From Pseudomonadota bacterium (GTDB taxonomy: Bacteria > Pseudomonadota > Gammaproteobacteria > Burkholderiales > Rhodocyclaceae): 14,578 nucleotides of DNA. The notes under the pieces were generated by a model. That model was not told where the DNA came from, did no database searches, and saw nothing but the letters and a program-made list of their open reading frames with translations. Shown piece by piece: positions 1 to 8,991 of the stretch. The stretch covers positions 1 to 14,578 of the forward strand of contig JAJZPJ010000051.1 in assembly GCA_021811225.1 (NCBI GenBank), written 5' to 3'. Position 1 is the stretch's first letter; every line of letters starts with the position of its first letter. Made by a program: the position numbers and the translations under genes.

Positions 1-25
1 CCCTCCGCCGCTATGAGTCAGGTAG

Positions 26-1063
26 TCAGGTATTGAGCCGGCGGATCAGCGCGGCGGTGAACTGCTTGGTCGAGGCAGTGCCGCCCAGGTCGCCGGTGCG
101 CACCTTGTCCACGTTGAGCGTGGCATCGATCCCCTGACGCAGGCGGCCGCCCAGGTCGCGCCGGTCGATGTGGTCGAGCATCATCGCGGCGGCCAGCATC
201 AGCGCCACGGGGTTGGCGATGCCTTTTCCGGCGATGTCGGGGGCCGAGCCATGCACCGCCTCGAAGATCGCCGCTTCCACGCCGATGTTCGCCCCCGGCA
301 CCATGCCCAGACCGCCCACCAGTCCGGCGATCTCGTCCGAGAGGATGTCGCCGAACAGGTTGGTGGTGACGATCACGTCGAACTGCCAGGGGTTCAACAC
401 CAGTTGCATGGCGCAGGCATCGACGATGCGCTGGTCGCATTCGATGCGGCCCTCGTACTTCTTGGCGACCTCCCGCGTCGTGTCCAGGAACAGGCCGGTC
501 AGGGCCTTCATGATGTTGGCCTTGTGCACGATGGTGACCTTCTTGCGGCCGTTCTTCACCGCGTAGTCGAAGGCGTATTCGGCGATGCGCCGGCAGCCGG
601 CGCGGGTGTTCACGCCGGTGGCCATGGCCACCGCGTGGGGGTCGCCGTCGATCGGAATATAGTGCTCGAAGCCGACGTAGAGGCCCTCGTTGTTCTCCCG
701 CAGCAAGACCAGGTCGATGTCGTCGTAGCGGCCGCCGGGAATGATGGTTTTGGCCGGGCGGACGTTGGCGTAGAGCTTGAACTCCTCGCGCAGGCGCACG
801 TTGGAAGAGCGATAGCCGCCGCCGACCGGCGTTTCCAGCGGACCCTTCAGCGCCAGCTTGGTGCGGTGGATCGAGTCCAGCGTCGATTGCGGCAGGGGAT
901 CGCCGAATTCCTTCATCCCGGCGAGACCCGCCGAGCAGGTCTCCCAGTCGAAGCGCGCGCCCAGAACGTCGAGCGCCATCACGGTGGCTTCGACGATCTC
1001 GGGGCCGATGCCGTCGCCGGGAATCAGGGTTGCGGGGATGGTGGGCTGGTTCGCTGTCGACAT
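26..1063 (-). CDS. NAD-dependent isocitrate dehydrogenase (isocitrate/isopropylmalate dehydrogenase family)
   Basis: Predicted to decarboxylate isocitrate to 2-oxoglutarate with NAD+ in the TCA cycle, in the cytoplasm. The 345-residue protein opens with the family motif LIPGDGIGPEI (about 13-23). It has a substrate-binding stretch with SSNVRLREE and YANVRP (86-103), HKANIMK (180-186), NLFGDILSDEIAG (235-247) with the metal-binding aspartates, and HGSAPDIAGKGIANP (271-285). Asp-Ile in that last motif, rather than the Lys-Tyr of NADP enzymes, points to NAD. The ATG at 1063 is chosen because AGAGGA lies just upstream and the family motif follows at once; the longer open frame reaching 1708 is antisense-like shadow inside ureG. 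It lies 107 bp after ureG on the same strand, so it could be the last gene of the urea operon or have its own promoter. Isopropylmalate or tartrate dehydrogenase is the main alternative; the serine-containing substrate loop and overall sequence favour isocitrate. Confidence 0.85.
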   Translation of the reverse strand: MSTANQPTIPATLIPGDGIGPEIVEATVMALDVLGARFDWETCSAGLAGMKEFGDPLPQSTLDSIHRTKLALKGPLETPVGGGYRSSNVRLREEFKLYANVRPAKTIIPGGRYDDIDLVLLRENNEGLYVGFEHYIPIDGDPHAVAMATGVNTRAGCRRIAEYAFDYAVKNGRKKVTIVHKANIMKALTGLFLDTTREVAKKYEGRIECDQRIVDACAMQLVLNPWQFDVIVTTNLFGDILSDEIAGLVGGLGMVPGANIGVEAAIFEAVHGSAPDIAGKGIANPVALMLAAAMMLDHIDRRDLGGRLRQGIDATLNVDKVRTGDLGGTASTKQFTAALIRRLNT

Positions 1064-1119
1064 GGTTTCCTCTGCACGGTTACGTTGAATCCGATCGCGA
1101 TGCCGACCGAAAGCCCGCC

Positions 1120-1125
1120 ATTTTA
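1120..1125 (-). promoter_or_regulatory. Weak -10 candidate upstream of the isocitrate dehydrogenase gene
   Basis: The minus strand reads TAAAAT here, 57 bp before the ATG at 1063, a plausible sigma-70 -10 box. No convincing -35 hexamer sits 16-18 bp further upstream. The 107-bp gap after ureG would suit a separate promoter, but this is only a candidate. Confidence 0.3.
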
Positions 1126-1170
1126 CCCGCGACGAAGGCTTAATGCGACCGCGCCGCTGCCGCACGGGCG

Positions 1171-1778
<608 letters not shown>

Positions 1779-1782
<4 letters not shown>

Positions 1783-2456
1783 GAGCGGAATAACCTCGAG
1801 TATTGGGTCTCGTGCCGGCAGCAGGCGATGGCGAAGCCGGGCGCGAAGTTGGAGAAATCCTCTTCGGCCGTCGCCAGCGCGCGTGCCGCGATCGCGGGAA
1901 TGCGCTGGCTTAACTCCGCGAGGATGCGTTGGCCGGCGGTTTGTCCGAGGGGCACGGCCTTCAGCGCCGCCATCACCTGGTTCTCGCTCCAGGCCCACAG
2001 GTAGGCGCCTAGCGCAGCGCCGTCTGCGCATTCCCAGGCGACCGCTGCACCAGCCCAGGCGAGCGGGAAGCTGGGCTGGGGGATGGCGTGCAGCCGTTCG
2101 CGCAGCCCAGAGGGGAAGTCCGGCAACTCATCGAGCAGGCGGCGCAGCGAATAGCCCATCTGCAGCGTCTCGGCGCGCAGTTCGGCGCTCTCGCGGCTGG
2201 CGACGAATTCGGCGTCGAGACGGGCGAGTTCGGCATCGTCCTCGAGCCGCCATGCGGCGAGCATGCGCGAGAGCAGCGGCGCCTCGAAGCGGCCGATGTT
2301 CCAATCGAGCTGGTCGCCGATCCAGGCCAGGGCGCCGGCCTCATCATTCACCGTGCCGGCTTCGACCGCCCATTCCAGTCCCTGCGAATAAGTGTAGGCG
2401 CCGATCGGCAGCGCGGGGCTGGCGAGCTGCAGCAGGCGCATGAAGGCGAGACTCAT
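1779..2456 (-). CDS. ureF: Urease accessory protein UreF
   Basis: All-helical scaffold of the urease activation complex. In the family it binds UreD and gates GTP hydrolysis by UreG, giving fidelity to nickel insertion. The 225-residue protein carries the conserved N-terminal segment LLQLASPALPIGAYTYSQG (about 8-26), the main UreF signature, and ends with the variable FRS tail. The start at 2456 gives MSLAFMRLLQ and overlaps the ureE stop as ATGA (2453-2456). A second in-frame ATG at 2441 would remove five residues and cannot be excluded. The stop overlaps the ureG start by 4 bp. The longer open frame up to 2870 is shadow over ureE. Confidence 0.95.
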
Positions 2457-2944
2457 GGCGCGGCATTCGCGTAGTGATCGTGGATGCGCGGACTCGGTTG
2501 GGTCGATGCGCCATGACCGCCATGGTGACCATAGGCGCCGCTCTCGGGCTCGAAGGGCGCGACGAGTTCGGCGACCGGCAGGCCGAGGCCGGCGACCATG
2601 TCGCCGAGCACGTGGTCGGCGGCGAAGCGCAGCCAGCCTTGCCCGATCTCGACAGCGACGTGACGGTTGCCCAGGTGATAGGCGGCGCGCGCCAATTGCT
2701 GCGGGTCGTCGGCGCTCGCTTCCATCAATGCCTCGGCTACCGCCACCACCAGGACGATGCGGCCGTCCTTGCCGGCGAGCCTGTCGCCGCCGCGCAGCAC
2801 CGAGCCGCGCGCGAGGAACAGTCCGACCTCCTCGCCGGATTCCAGCCGGGTGCGCAGCCGGCTCTTGCAACGGGCCTCGAAGCCGAGCGCCAGCCGTTCG
2901 CTGGGCACGGCATCCGCCTCGGCGCGGTTCTCGATCAGCAGCAT
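2453..2944 (-). CDS. ureE: Urease accessory protein UreE, nickel metallochaperone
   Basis: Dimeric nickel-binding chaperone that hands Ni2+ to the UreG/UreF/UreD-urease complex. The 163 residues comprise an N-terminal peptide-binding domain (about 1-75) and a C-terminal metal-binding domain (about 76-150). The latter includes YHLGNRHV, with the conserved dimer-interface His at 95, and FAADHVLGDM with His111. The C-terminus holds a short His-rich tail (H140, H141, H144, H155, H157) that probably adds nickel-storage sites. It is far shorter than the tail of Klebsiella UreE. The ATG at 2944 lies 1 bp after the ureC stop (TGA-C-ATG), and the stop overlaps the ureF ATG. Both joints indicate coupled translation. 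Confidence 0.94.
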   Translation of the reverse strand: MLLIENRAEADAVPSERLALGFEARCKSRLRTRLESGEEVGLFLARGSVLRGGDRLAGKDGRIVLVVAVAEALMEASADDPQQLARAAYHLGNRHVAVEIGQGWLRFAADHVLGDMVAGLGLPVAELVAPFEPESGAYGHHGGHGASTQPSPRIHDHYANAAP

Positions 2945-2945
2945 G

Positions 2946-4649
<1,704 letters not shown>

Positions 4650-4650
4650 G

Positions 4651-4681
4651 TCGCCTCCGCAGGGCCGCCCCAAGGAGGCGA
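4651..4681 (-). promoter_or_regulatory. Hairpin burying the ureC ribosome-binding site
   Basis: In the transcript (minus strand) an 8-base arm UCGCCUCC (from 4681) is followed by 15 bases and then its exact complement GGAGGCGA (ending at 4651). One base later comes the ureC AUG. The GGAGG Shine-Dalgarno is wholly inside the 3' arm, so the folded RNA should hide it. The loop also contains GGG and CCC runs that can pair. This may lower ureC translation, tune subunit ratios or respond to a factor; the regulatory role is inferred. The structure itself is read directly, without a computed energy. Confidence 0.55.
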
Positions 4682-4698
4682 CAAGTCATTAATGTGGA

Positions 4699-4713
4699 GC
4701 GGGCGCAGCCCGC
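4699..4713. repeat. Short inverted repeat in the ureB-ureC gap
   Basis: GCGGGC-GCA-GCCCGC is a perfect 6-bp stem with a 3-base loop. It sits beside a second, longer hairpin and looks like part of a scattered intergenic repeat. Whether other genomic copies exist cannot be told from this window. Confidence 0.5.
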
Positions 4714-4725
4714 GAACAACCGTCA

Positions 4726-4746
4726 CCCCCTTCCTTGGGAAGGGGG
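4726..4746. repeat. Strong 9-bp stem hairpin in the ureB-ureC gap
   Basis: The arms CCCCCTTCC (4726-4734) and GGAAGGGGG (4738-4746) are perfect complements with a 3-base loop. The feature begins 15 bp after the ureB stop in the direction of transcription. There is no U tract, so it is not a classical intrinsic terminator. It could protect the upstream ureA-ureB message from 3' exonucleases, or simply be an intergenic repeat copy. Confidence 0.55.
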
Positions 4747-4761
4747 ATGGGGGGAAGGTGG

Positions 4762-5067
4762 TCATAGTTTCCCTTGTATCTTGCCGGCGAATCCATACAC
4801 CCGGCGTTTTCCGGAAAGCGCCACCAGTCGCACGGTGCGCGTCTGGCCCGGCTCGAAACGCACCGCGGTGCCGGCGGCGATGTCCAGGCGGAAGCCGCGC
4901 GCCCGCTCGCGCGGGAAGTCGAGCGCGGCGTTGGTCTCATAGAAGTGGTAGTGCGAGCCGACCTGGATCGGCCGGTCGCCGGTGTTGGCGACGGACAGCT
5001 CGACCGTTTCCCGGCCGGTATTCAACTCGATCTCGCCGGGGGCGATGTCCATTTCTCCCGGAATCAT
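4762..5067 (-). CDS. ureB: Urease subunit beta
   Basis: Structural beta subunit of the (UreABC)3 urease; in the family it helps position the UreC active site and is the docking platform for accessory proteins. The 101 residues are the usual length of a stand-alone bacterial UreB. Recognisable segments are MIPGEMDIAPGEIELN at the start, VANTGDRPIQVGSHYHFYE (about 27-44) and FDGK-like GFAGKIQGKL at the end. The ATG at 5067 is fixed by a strong AAGGAGG five bases upstream and by the family N-terminus. ureA lies 117 bp upstream, an unusually long gap for this operon, and a REP-like palindrome lies within it. The final bases are 112 bp from ureC. Confidence 0.97.
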   Translation of the reverse strand: MIPGEMDIAPGEIELNTGRETVELSVANTGDRPIQVGSHYHFYETNAALDFPRERARGFRLDIAAGTAVRFEPGQTRTVRLVALSGKRRVYGFAGKIQGKL

Positions 5068-5174
5068 GATGCCTCCTTGAGGGCGGAGCTGCTTAGGCGC
5101 CGGCAATCGAGATTGCTTCGCTGCGCTCGCAATGACGCGTCATTGCGAGGAGAGTTGCGAACGTAGGGGTCCAT
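5064..5174 (-). CDS. Doubtful 36-residue reading frame bridging ureA and ureB
   Basis: An ATG at 5174 opens a frame of 36 codons whose TGA overlaps the ureB ATG as ATGA (5064-5067). Ten bases after the ureA stop, it has GAGGAG six bases upstream of its ATG. Much of its length runs through the palindromic repeat at 5103-5149, giving a basic, low-complexity-looking product with the stretch RNDASLRAQRSNL. That kind of peptide is what this repeat type encodes when read through, so the product is probably meaningless. The frame may still carry ribosomes across the gap into ureB. I recognise no family. Confidence 0.25.
   Translation of the reverse strand: MDPYVRNSPRNDASLRAQRSNLDCRRLSSSALKEAS
5103..5116. 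repeat. Inverted repeat, part of a REP-like element between ureA and ureB
   Basis: GCAATC-GA-GATTGC has perfect 6-bp arms around a 2-bp centre. Together with the adjacent 24-bp palindrome, the stretch GATTGCTTCGCTGCGCTCGC reads like the intergenic repeat carrying 'CGTCATTGCGAG...GCAATC' that is scattered in many bacterial genomes. I recognise that family from memory and have not checked it. Confidence 0.5.
5126..5149. repeat. Perfect 24-bp palindrome, REP-like element between ureA and ureB
   Basis: The left half CTCGCAATGACG (5126-5137) is followed at once by its exact reverse complement (5138-5149), so the whole 24 bp is palindromic. The symmetry stops on both sides at a G-G mismatch. With no loop bases it is more likely a repeat element, protein site or cruciform than a terminator. 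It separates two genes that otherwise sit in a compact operon. Confidence 0.65.
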
Positions 5175-5184
5175 GTGTTGCTCC

Positions 5185-5487
5185 TCAGACGATCGGGTGA
5201 TGCACGGTGACCAGCTTGGTGCCGTCGGGAAAGGTGGCCTCGACCTGGATCTCGGGGATCATCTCGGGCACGCCTTCCATTACCTCGCTGCGCCCGAGCA
5301 GGGTGGTGCCCTCGCTCATCAGTTCGGCCACGCTCTTGCCGTCGCGCGCCCCCTCCATGATCGCGGCGGAGATCAGCGCCACCGCCTCCGGATAGTTGAG
5401 CAAGAGGCCGCGGGTGCGGCGCCGTTCGGCCAGCAGTCCGGCGGTGAATATCAAGAGCTTGTCCTTCTCACGCGGGGTCAGTTCCAT
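5185..5487 (-). CDS. ureA: Urease subunit gamma
   Basis: Small structural subunit of urease, packed with UreB against UreC. The 100 residues match the normal family length. Recognisable segments are MELTPREKDKLLIFTAGLLA at the start, NYPEAVALISA (about 31-41), EGARDGKSVAELM (about 45-57) and the C-terminal VTVHHPIV. The ATG at 5487 is preceded by AGGAG at suitable spacing, which partly overlaps the ureD stop nine bases upstream. The ureA stop (TGAGGAG) also supplies a Shine-Dalgarno-like sequence for the short frame that follows. Confidence 0.97.
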   Translation of the reverse strand: MELTPREKDKLLIFTAGLLAERRRTRGLLLNYPEAVALISAAIMEGARDGKSVAELMSEGTTLLGRSEVMEGVPEMIPEIQVEATFPDGTKLVTVHHPIV

Positions 5488-5496
5488 GCTTCTCTC

Positions 5497-6336
5497 CTAG
5501 GTGTTCCAGATGCGCGGCGGTTGCGCCTCGCGGCCCGTCAGTGCCGGACGCAGAATTTTCCACAACGCCACCAGCCAGGCGCGCGCCGCCTCCGACGAAT
5601 CGCCGAGATAGCGCGCCACCAGGAGCTGGGGCAGCGCCGTGAGGCCGGTGAGCGCGCCCGCTTCCGTCGCTTCGACGCTGCGGCATTCTGCCAGCAATGC
5701 CGGCGCGATGTCCGCACCGGCCGCCAGCAGCGTCGCCGCCAGCGAGCGTCCGGCCAGCCCGATCGGCGCATCTTGCAGCGCCGAGCCGCCCGCGATTCTG
5801 CCCCGTTCGATCCAGATCGGCGCGCCCGCTATTTCGATCCGCGTGGCCAGGCGCAATTCGCCGTGGCTGAAGCGCTCGCCCGAGGCGCGGCGACCCAGGC
5901 ACAGCACTTCCCAGCCGATGAATCTCGCTCCCTCCGCCAGCCTGATGCGGCTATCCATTGCACCTCGCGCGCCGTCGAAGACGATGCTCTCCTGCGGCAG
6001 CCATTCCAGCGCAGCACCGGCGCCGATGCGGAAGTCGAGCGACTGCGTCGCCTGTTCTCCGGCGCTGCGGTACCACTTGCCGGCACCCGGGGTGGTGAGC
6101 AGCGCGTGGCCCGCAGCGTCCACCGTTGCCGAAATGCTCAGTCGGTCGCCGCCGCAGATGCCCGCCGGCGGATGCAGCACGATGGCGTGGCAGACCGCCG
6201 GACCTTCGGGGTGGAGCGCCTTCTGCACCCTGAGCGGACCGAAATGCCTGCGGCCTTCGAGTATCGTGGCCTCATCGCGGCGGGCGAAGTCGAGCTCCAG
6301 CCTGGCCTGCCAGCCAGTGATCGGATGTCGGTCCAT
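5497..6336 (-). CDS. ureD: Urease accessory protein UreD (UreH family)
   Basis: Scaffold that binds apo-urease and, with UreF and UreG, forms the pre-activation complex; in the family it provides a tunnel that passes nickel to the active site. The 279 residues include LEGRRHFGPLRVQKALHPEG (about 27-46), HPPAGICGGD (the UreD signature, here with A and C in place of the usual G and V) and LLTTPGAGKWYRS. The start at 6336 (MDRHPITGWQARLELDF) fits the family better than the longer frame up to 6399, whose extra 21 residues overlap urtE. The ribosome-binding site is weak (GGGGA directly before the ATG). It follows the urtE stop by 7 bp, so translation may be coupled to the transporter genes. Confidence 0.94.
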   Translation of the reverse strand: MDRHPITGWQARLELDFARRDEATILEGRRHFGPLRVQKALHPEGPAVCHAIVLHPPAGICGGDRLSISATVDAAGHALLTTPGAGKWYRSAGEQATQSLDFRIGAGAALEWLPQESIVFDGARGAMDSRIRLAEGARFIGWEVLCLGRRASGERFSHGELRLATRIEIAGAPIWIERGRIAGGSALQDAPIGLAGRSLAATLLAAGADIAPALLAECRSVEATEAGALTGLTALPQLLVARYLGDSSEAARAWLVALWKILRPALTGREAQPPRIWNT

Positions 6337-6343
6337 TCCCCGA

Positions 6344-7036
6344 TCATACCGAAAGCAGTTCGCGCACGCCGTCGCCGTCCATGTCGGCGCCGGCGCCACG
6401 CTTGACGATGACGCCGCGCTCCATCACCAGATAGTGGTCGGAGAGCGAACGGGCGAAGTCGTAATACTGCTCGACCAGCAGGATGGCCATGTCGCCTTGG
6501 GCGGCCAGCGCCCGGATGGCGCGCTCGACGTCCTTGATGATCGAGGGCTGGATGCCCTCGGTCGGCTCGTCCAGGATCAGCAGCTTGGGCGCGGCGGCCA
6601 GGGCGCGACCTATGGCCAGTTGCTGCTGCTGGCCGCCGGAGAGATCGCCGCCGCGGCGGCCCTGCATTTGCTTCAGCACCGGGAACATCTCGAAAATGCG
6701 CGCAGGAATCTTCGTTCCCCCGGGCTGGGTCGCCAGGCCCATCAGCAGGTTCTCCTCTACCGTCAGGCGCGGGAAGATCTCGCGGCCCTGGGGCACGTAG
6801 CCGATGCCGGCCTTGACCCGGGCGTGGGTCGGCAACTGGGCGATGTCGCGGCCGTCGAAGACGATGCTGCCGGTCCTGGCCGGCACCAGGCCCATCAGGC
6901 ATTTCAGGAGCGTCGTCTTGCCGACGCCGTTTCTGCCCAGGAGCGTCGTCACCTGGCCCAGCGGCACCTCCAGCGAGAGGTCGCGCAGGATGTGGCTGCC
7001 GCCGTAGTACTGATTGAGATCGGAAACGGTGAGCAT
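6344..7036 (-). CDS. urtE: Urea ABC transporter ATP-binding protein UrtE (LivF type)
   Basis: One of the two ATPases powering the urea importer, on the cytoplasmic face of the membrane. The 230 residues contain Walker A GRNGVGKT (34-41), Q-loop Gln83 in YVPQGREIFPRLTVEEN, ABC signature LSGGQ (132-136) and Walker B LLILDEP (152-158). The switch position reads LLVEQ, with Gln in place of His, as is usual for LivF-type subunits. The phrase DEPTEGIQPSIIKDV is typical of UrtE. The ATG at 7036 lies 11 bp after the urtD stop; its Shine-Dalgarno is weak, so coupling to urtD is likely. ureD follows after 7 bp, joining transport and enzyme genes in one unit. Confidence 0.95.
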   Translation of the reverse strand: MLTVSDLNQYYGGSHILRDLSLEVPLGQVTTLLGRNGVGKTTLLKCLMGLVPARTGSIVFDGRDIAQLPTHARVKAGIGYVPQGREIFPRLTVEENLLMGLATQPGGTKIPARIFEMFPVLKQMQGRRGGDLSGGQQQQLAIGRALAAAPKLLILDEPTEGIQPSIIKDVERAIRALAAQGDMAILLVEQYYDFARSLSDHYLVMERGVIVKRGAGADMDGDGVRELLSV

Positions 7037-7047
7037 GATTGTCTGAC

Positions 7048-7874
<827 letters not shown>

Positions 7875-7878
<4 letters not shown>

Positions 7879-8978
7879 GCCGCGATCCGCCCTCTGAGCC
7901 GGCGCCACAGTCCCATCATGCCCTCGGGCAGGAACAAGGTGACGCCGATGAACAGCAGCGCCAGAAAGAACAGCCAATACTCGGGAAAGGCGACGGTGAA
8001 CCAGCTCTTCGCCAGATTCACCAGGAAGGCGCCGAGCACCGGCCCGATCAGCGTGCCGCGGCCGCCGACCGCGACCCAGATGGCGATCTCGATGGAGTTG
8101 GCCGGCGACATCTCGGAGGGATTGATGATGCCCACCTGGGGCACGTAGAGGGCGCCGGCGATGGCGCACAGCACCGCCGACAGCGTCCAGATGAAGAGCT
8201 TGTACCAGAGCGGGTTGTAGCCGATGAACATGGTGCGCGACTCGGCATCGCGGATCGCCGTCAGCACCCGCCCGAATTTCGACGTCACCAGGTAGCGGCC
8301 GAGGAGCAGGGTCGCCGCCAGCGTCGCCGCGGAGAGTGCGAACAGGGTCACGCGCATGTCCGGCGTGGTGATGGCGTAGCCCGCGATGCGCTTGAAGTCG
8401 GTGAAGCCGTTGTTGCCGCCGAAGCCGGTCTCGTTGCGGAAGAACAGCAGCATGAAGGCGTAGGTCATGGCCTGGGTGATGATCGAGAAATACACGCCCT
8501 TGATGCGCGAACGGAAGGCGAAGTAGCCGAACACCAGGGCCAGGAGTGCGGGCACCACCAGCACCAGGATCAGCGCCCAGGCGAGGTGCTCGCTGCCGAT
8601 CCAGTACCAGGGCAGTTCTTTCCAGTCGAGGAAGACCATGAAGTCGGGCAGCGATGACTGATAGACGCCGTCGTGGCCGATGGCGCGCATCAGATACATG
8701 CCGAAGGCGTAGCCGCCGAGCGCGAAGAAGACGCCGTGGCCGAGCGAAAGAATGCCTGCGTAGCCCCAGATCAGGTCCATCGCCACCGCCACGATGGCGT
8801 AGCACATGATCTTGCCGCCGACGGTGATGACGTAGCCCGAGACGTGCAGCGGGCTGCCCGGCGGCGCGAACAGGTGCAGGACCGCGAGCAGCAGCACCAG
8901 GGCGGCGAAGCCGGCCAGCGCGGCCTGGCCCTTCCTCGGCGTAGCTTCGAGAAAGCGGATTGCGAACGGGGTTGTCAT
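7875..8978 (-). CDS. urtC: Urea ABC transporter permease UrtC (LivM type)
   Basis: Inner-membrane permease half of the urea channel, paired with UrtB. The 367-residue protein is strongly hydrophobic. Segments that look membrane-spanning lie at about 20-38, 56-76, 80-97, 132-153, 162-180, 208-227, 259-279, 296-322 and 334-350. GRVLTAIRDAESRTMFIGYN (236-255) is the cytoplasmic coupling loop that contacts the ATPases. Conserved LivM-family phrases include GYAGILSLGHGVFFALGGYAFGMY (with the LGHG turn) and the ending LFLPEGMMGLWRRLRGR. The ATG at 8978 lies 13 bp after the urtB stop; there is only a weak GGGA upstream. The stop overlaps urtD. Confidence 0.95.
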
Positions 8979-8991
8979 CTACGTCCCGGCC

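Noticed and set aside
4650..4673. TTG start adding eight residues to UreC
   Set aside because: It lies inside the hairpin, lacks a Shine-Dalgarno, and UreC proteins normally begin close to MSVKISR.
7879..8805. N-terminal extension of the urtD frame over urtC
   Set aside because: The same bases encode UrtC in another frame with clear membrane segments. The extension is Arg/His-rich noise, and the 4-bp ATGA overlap gives a natural start.
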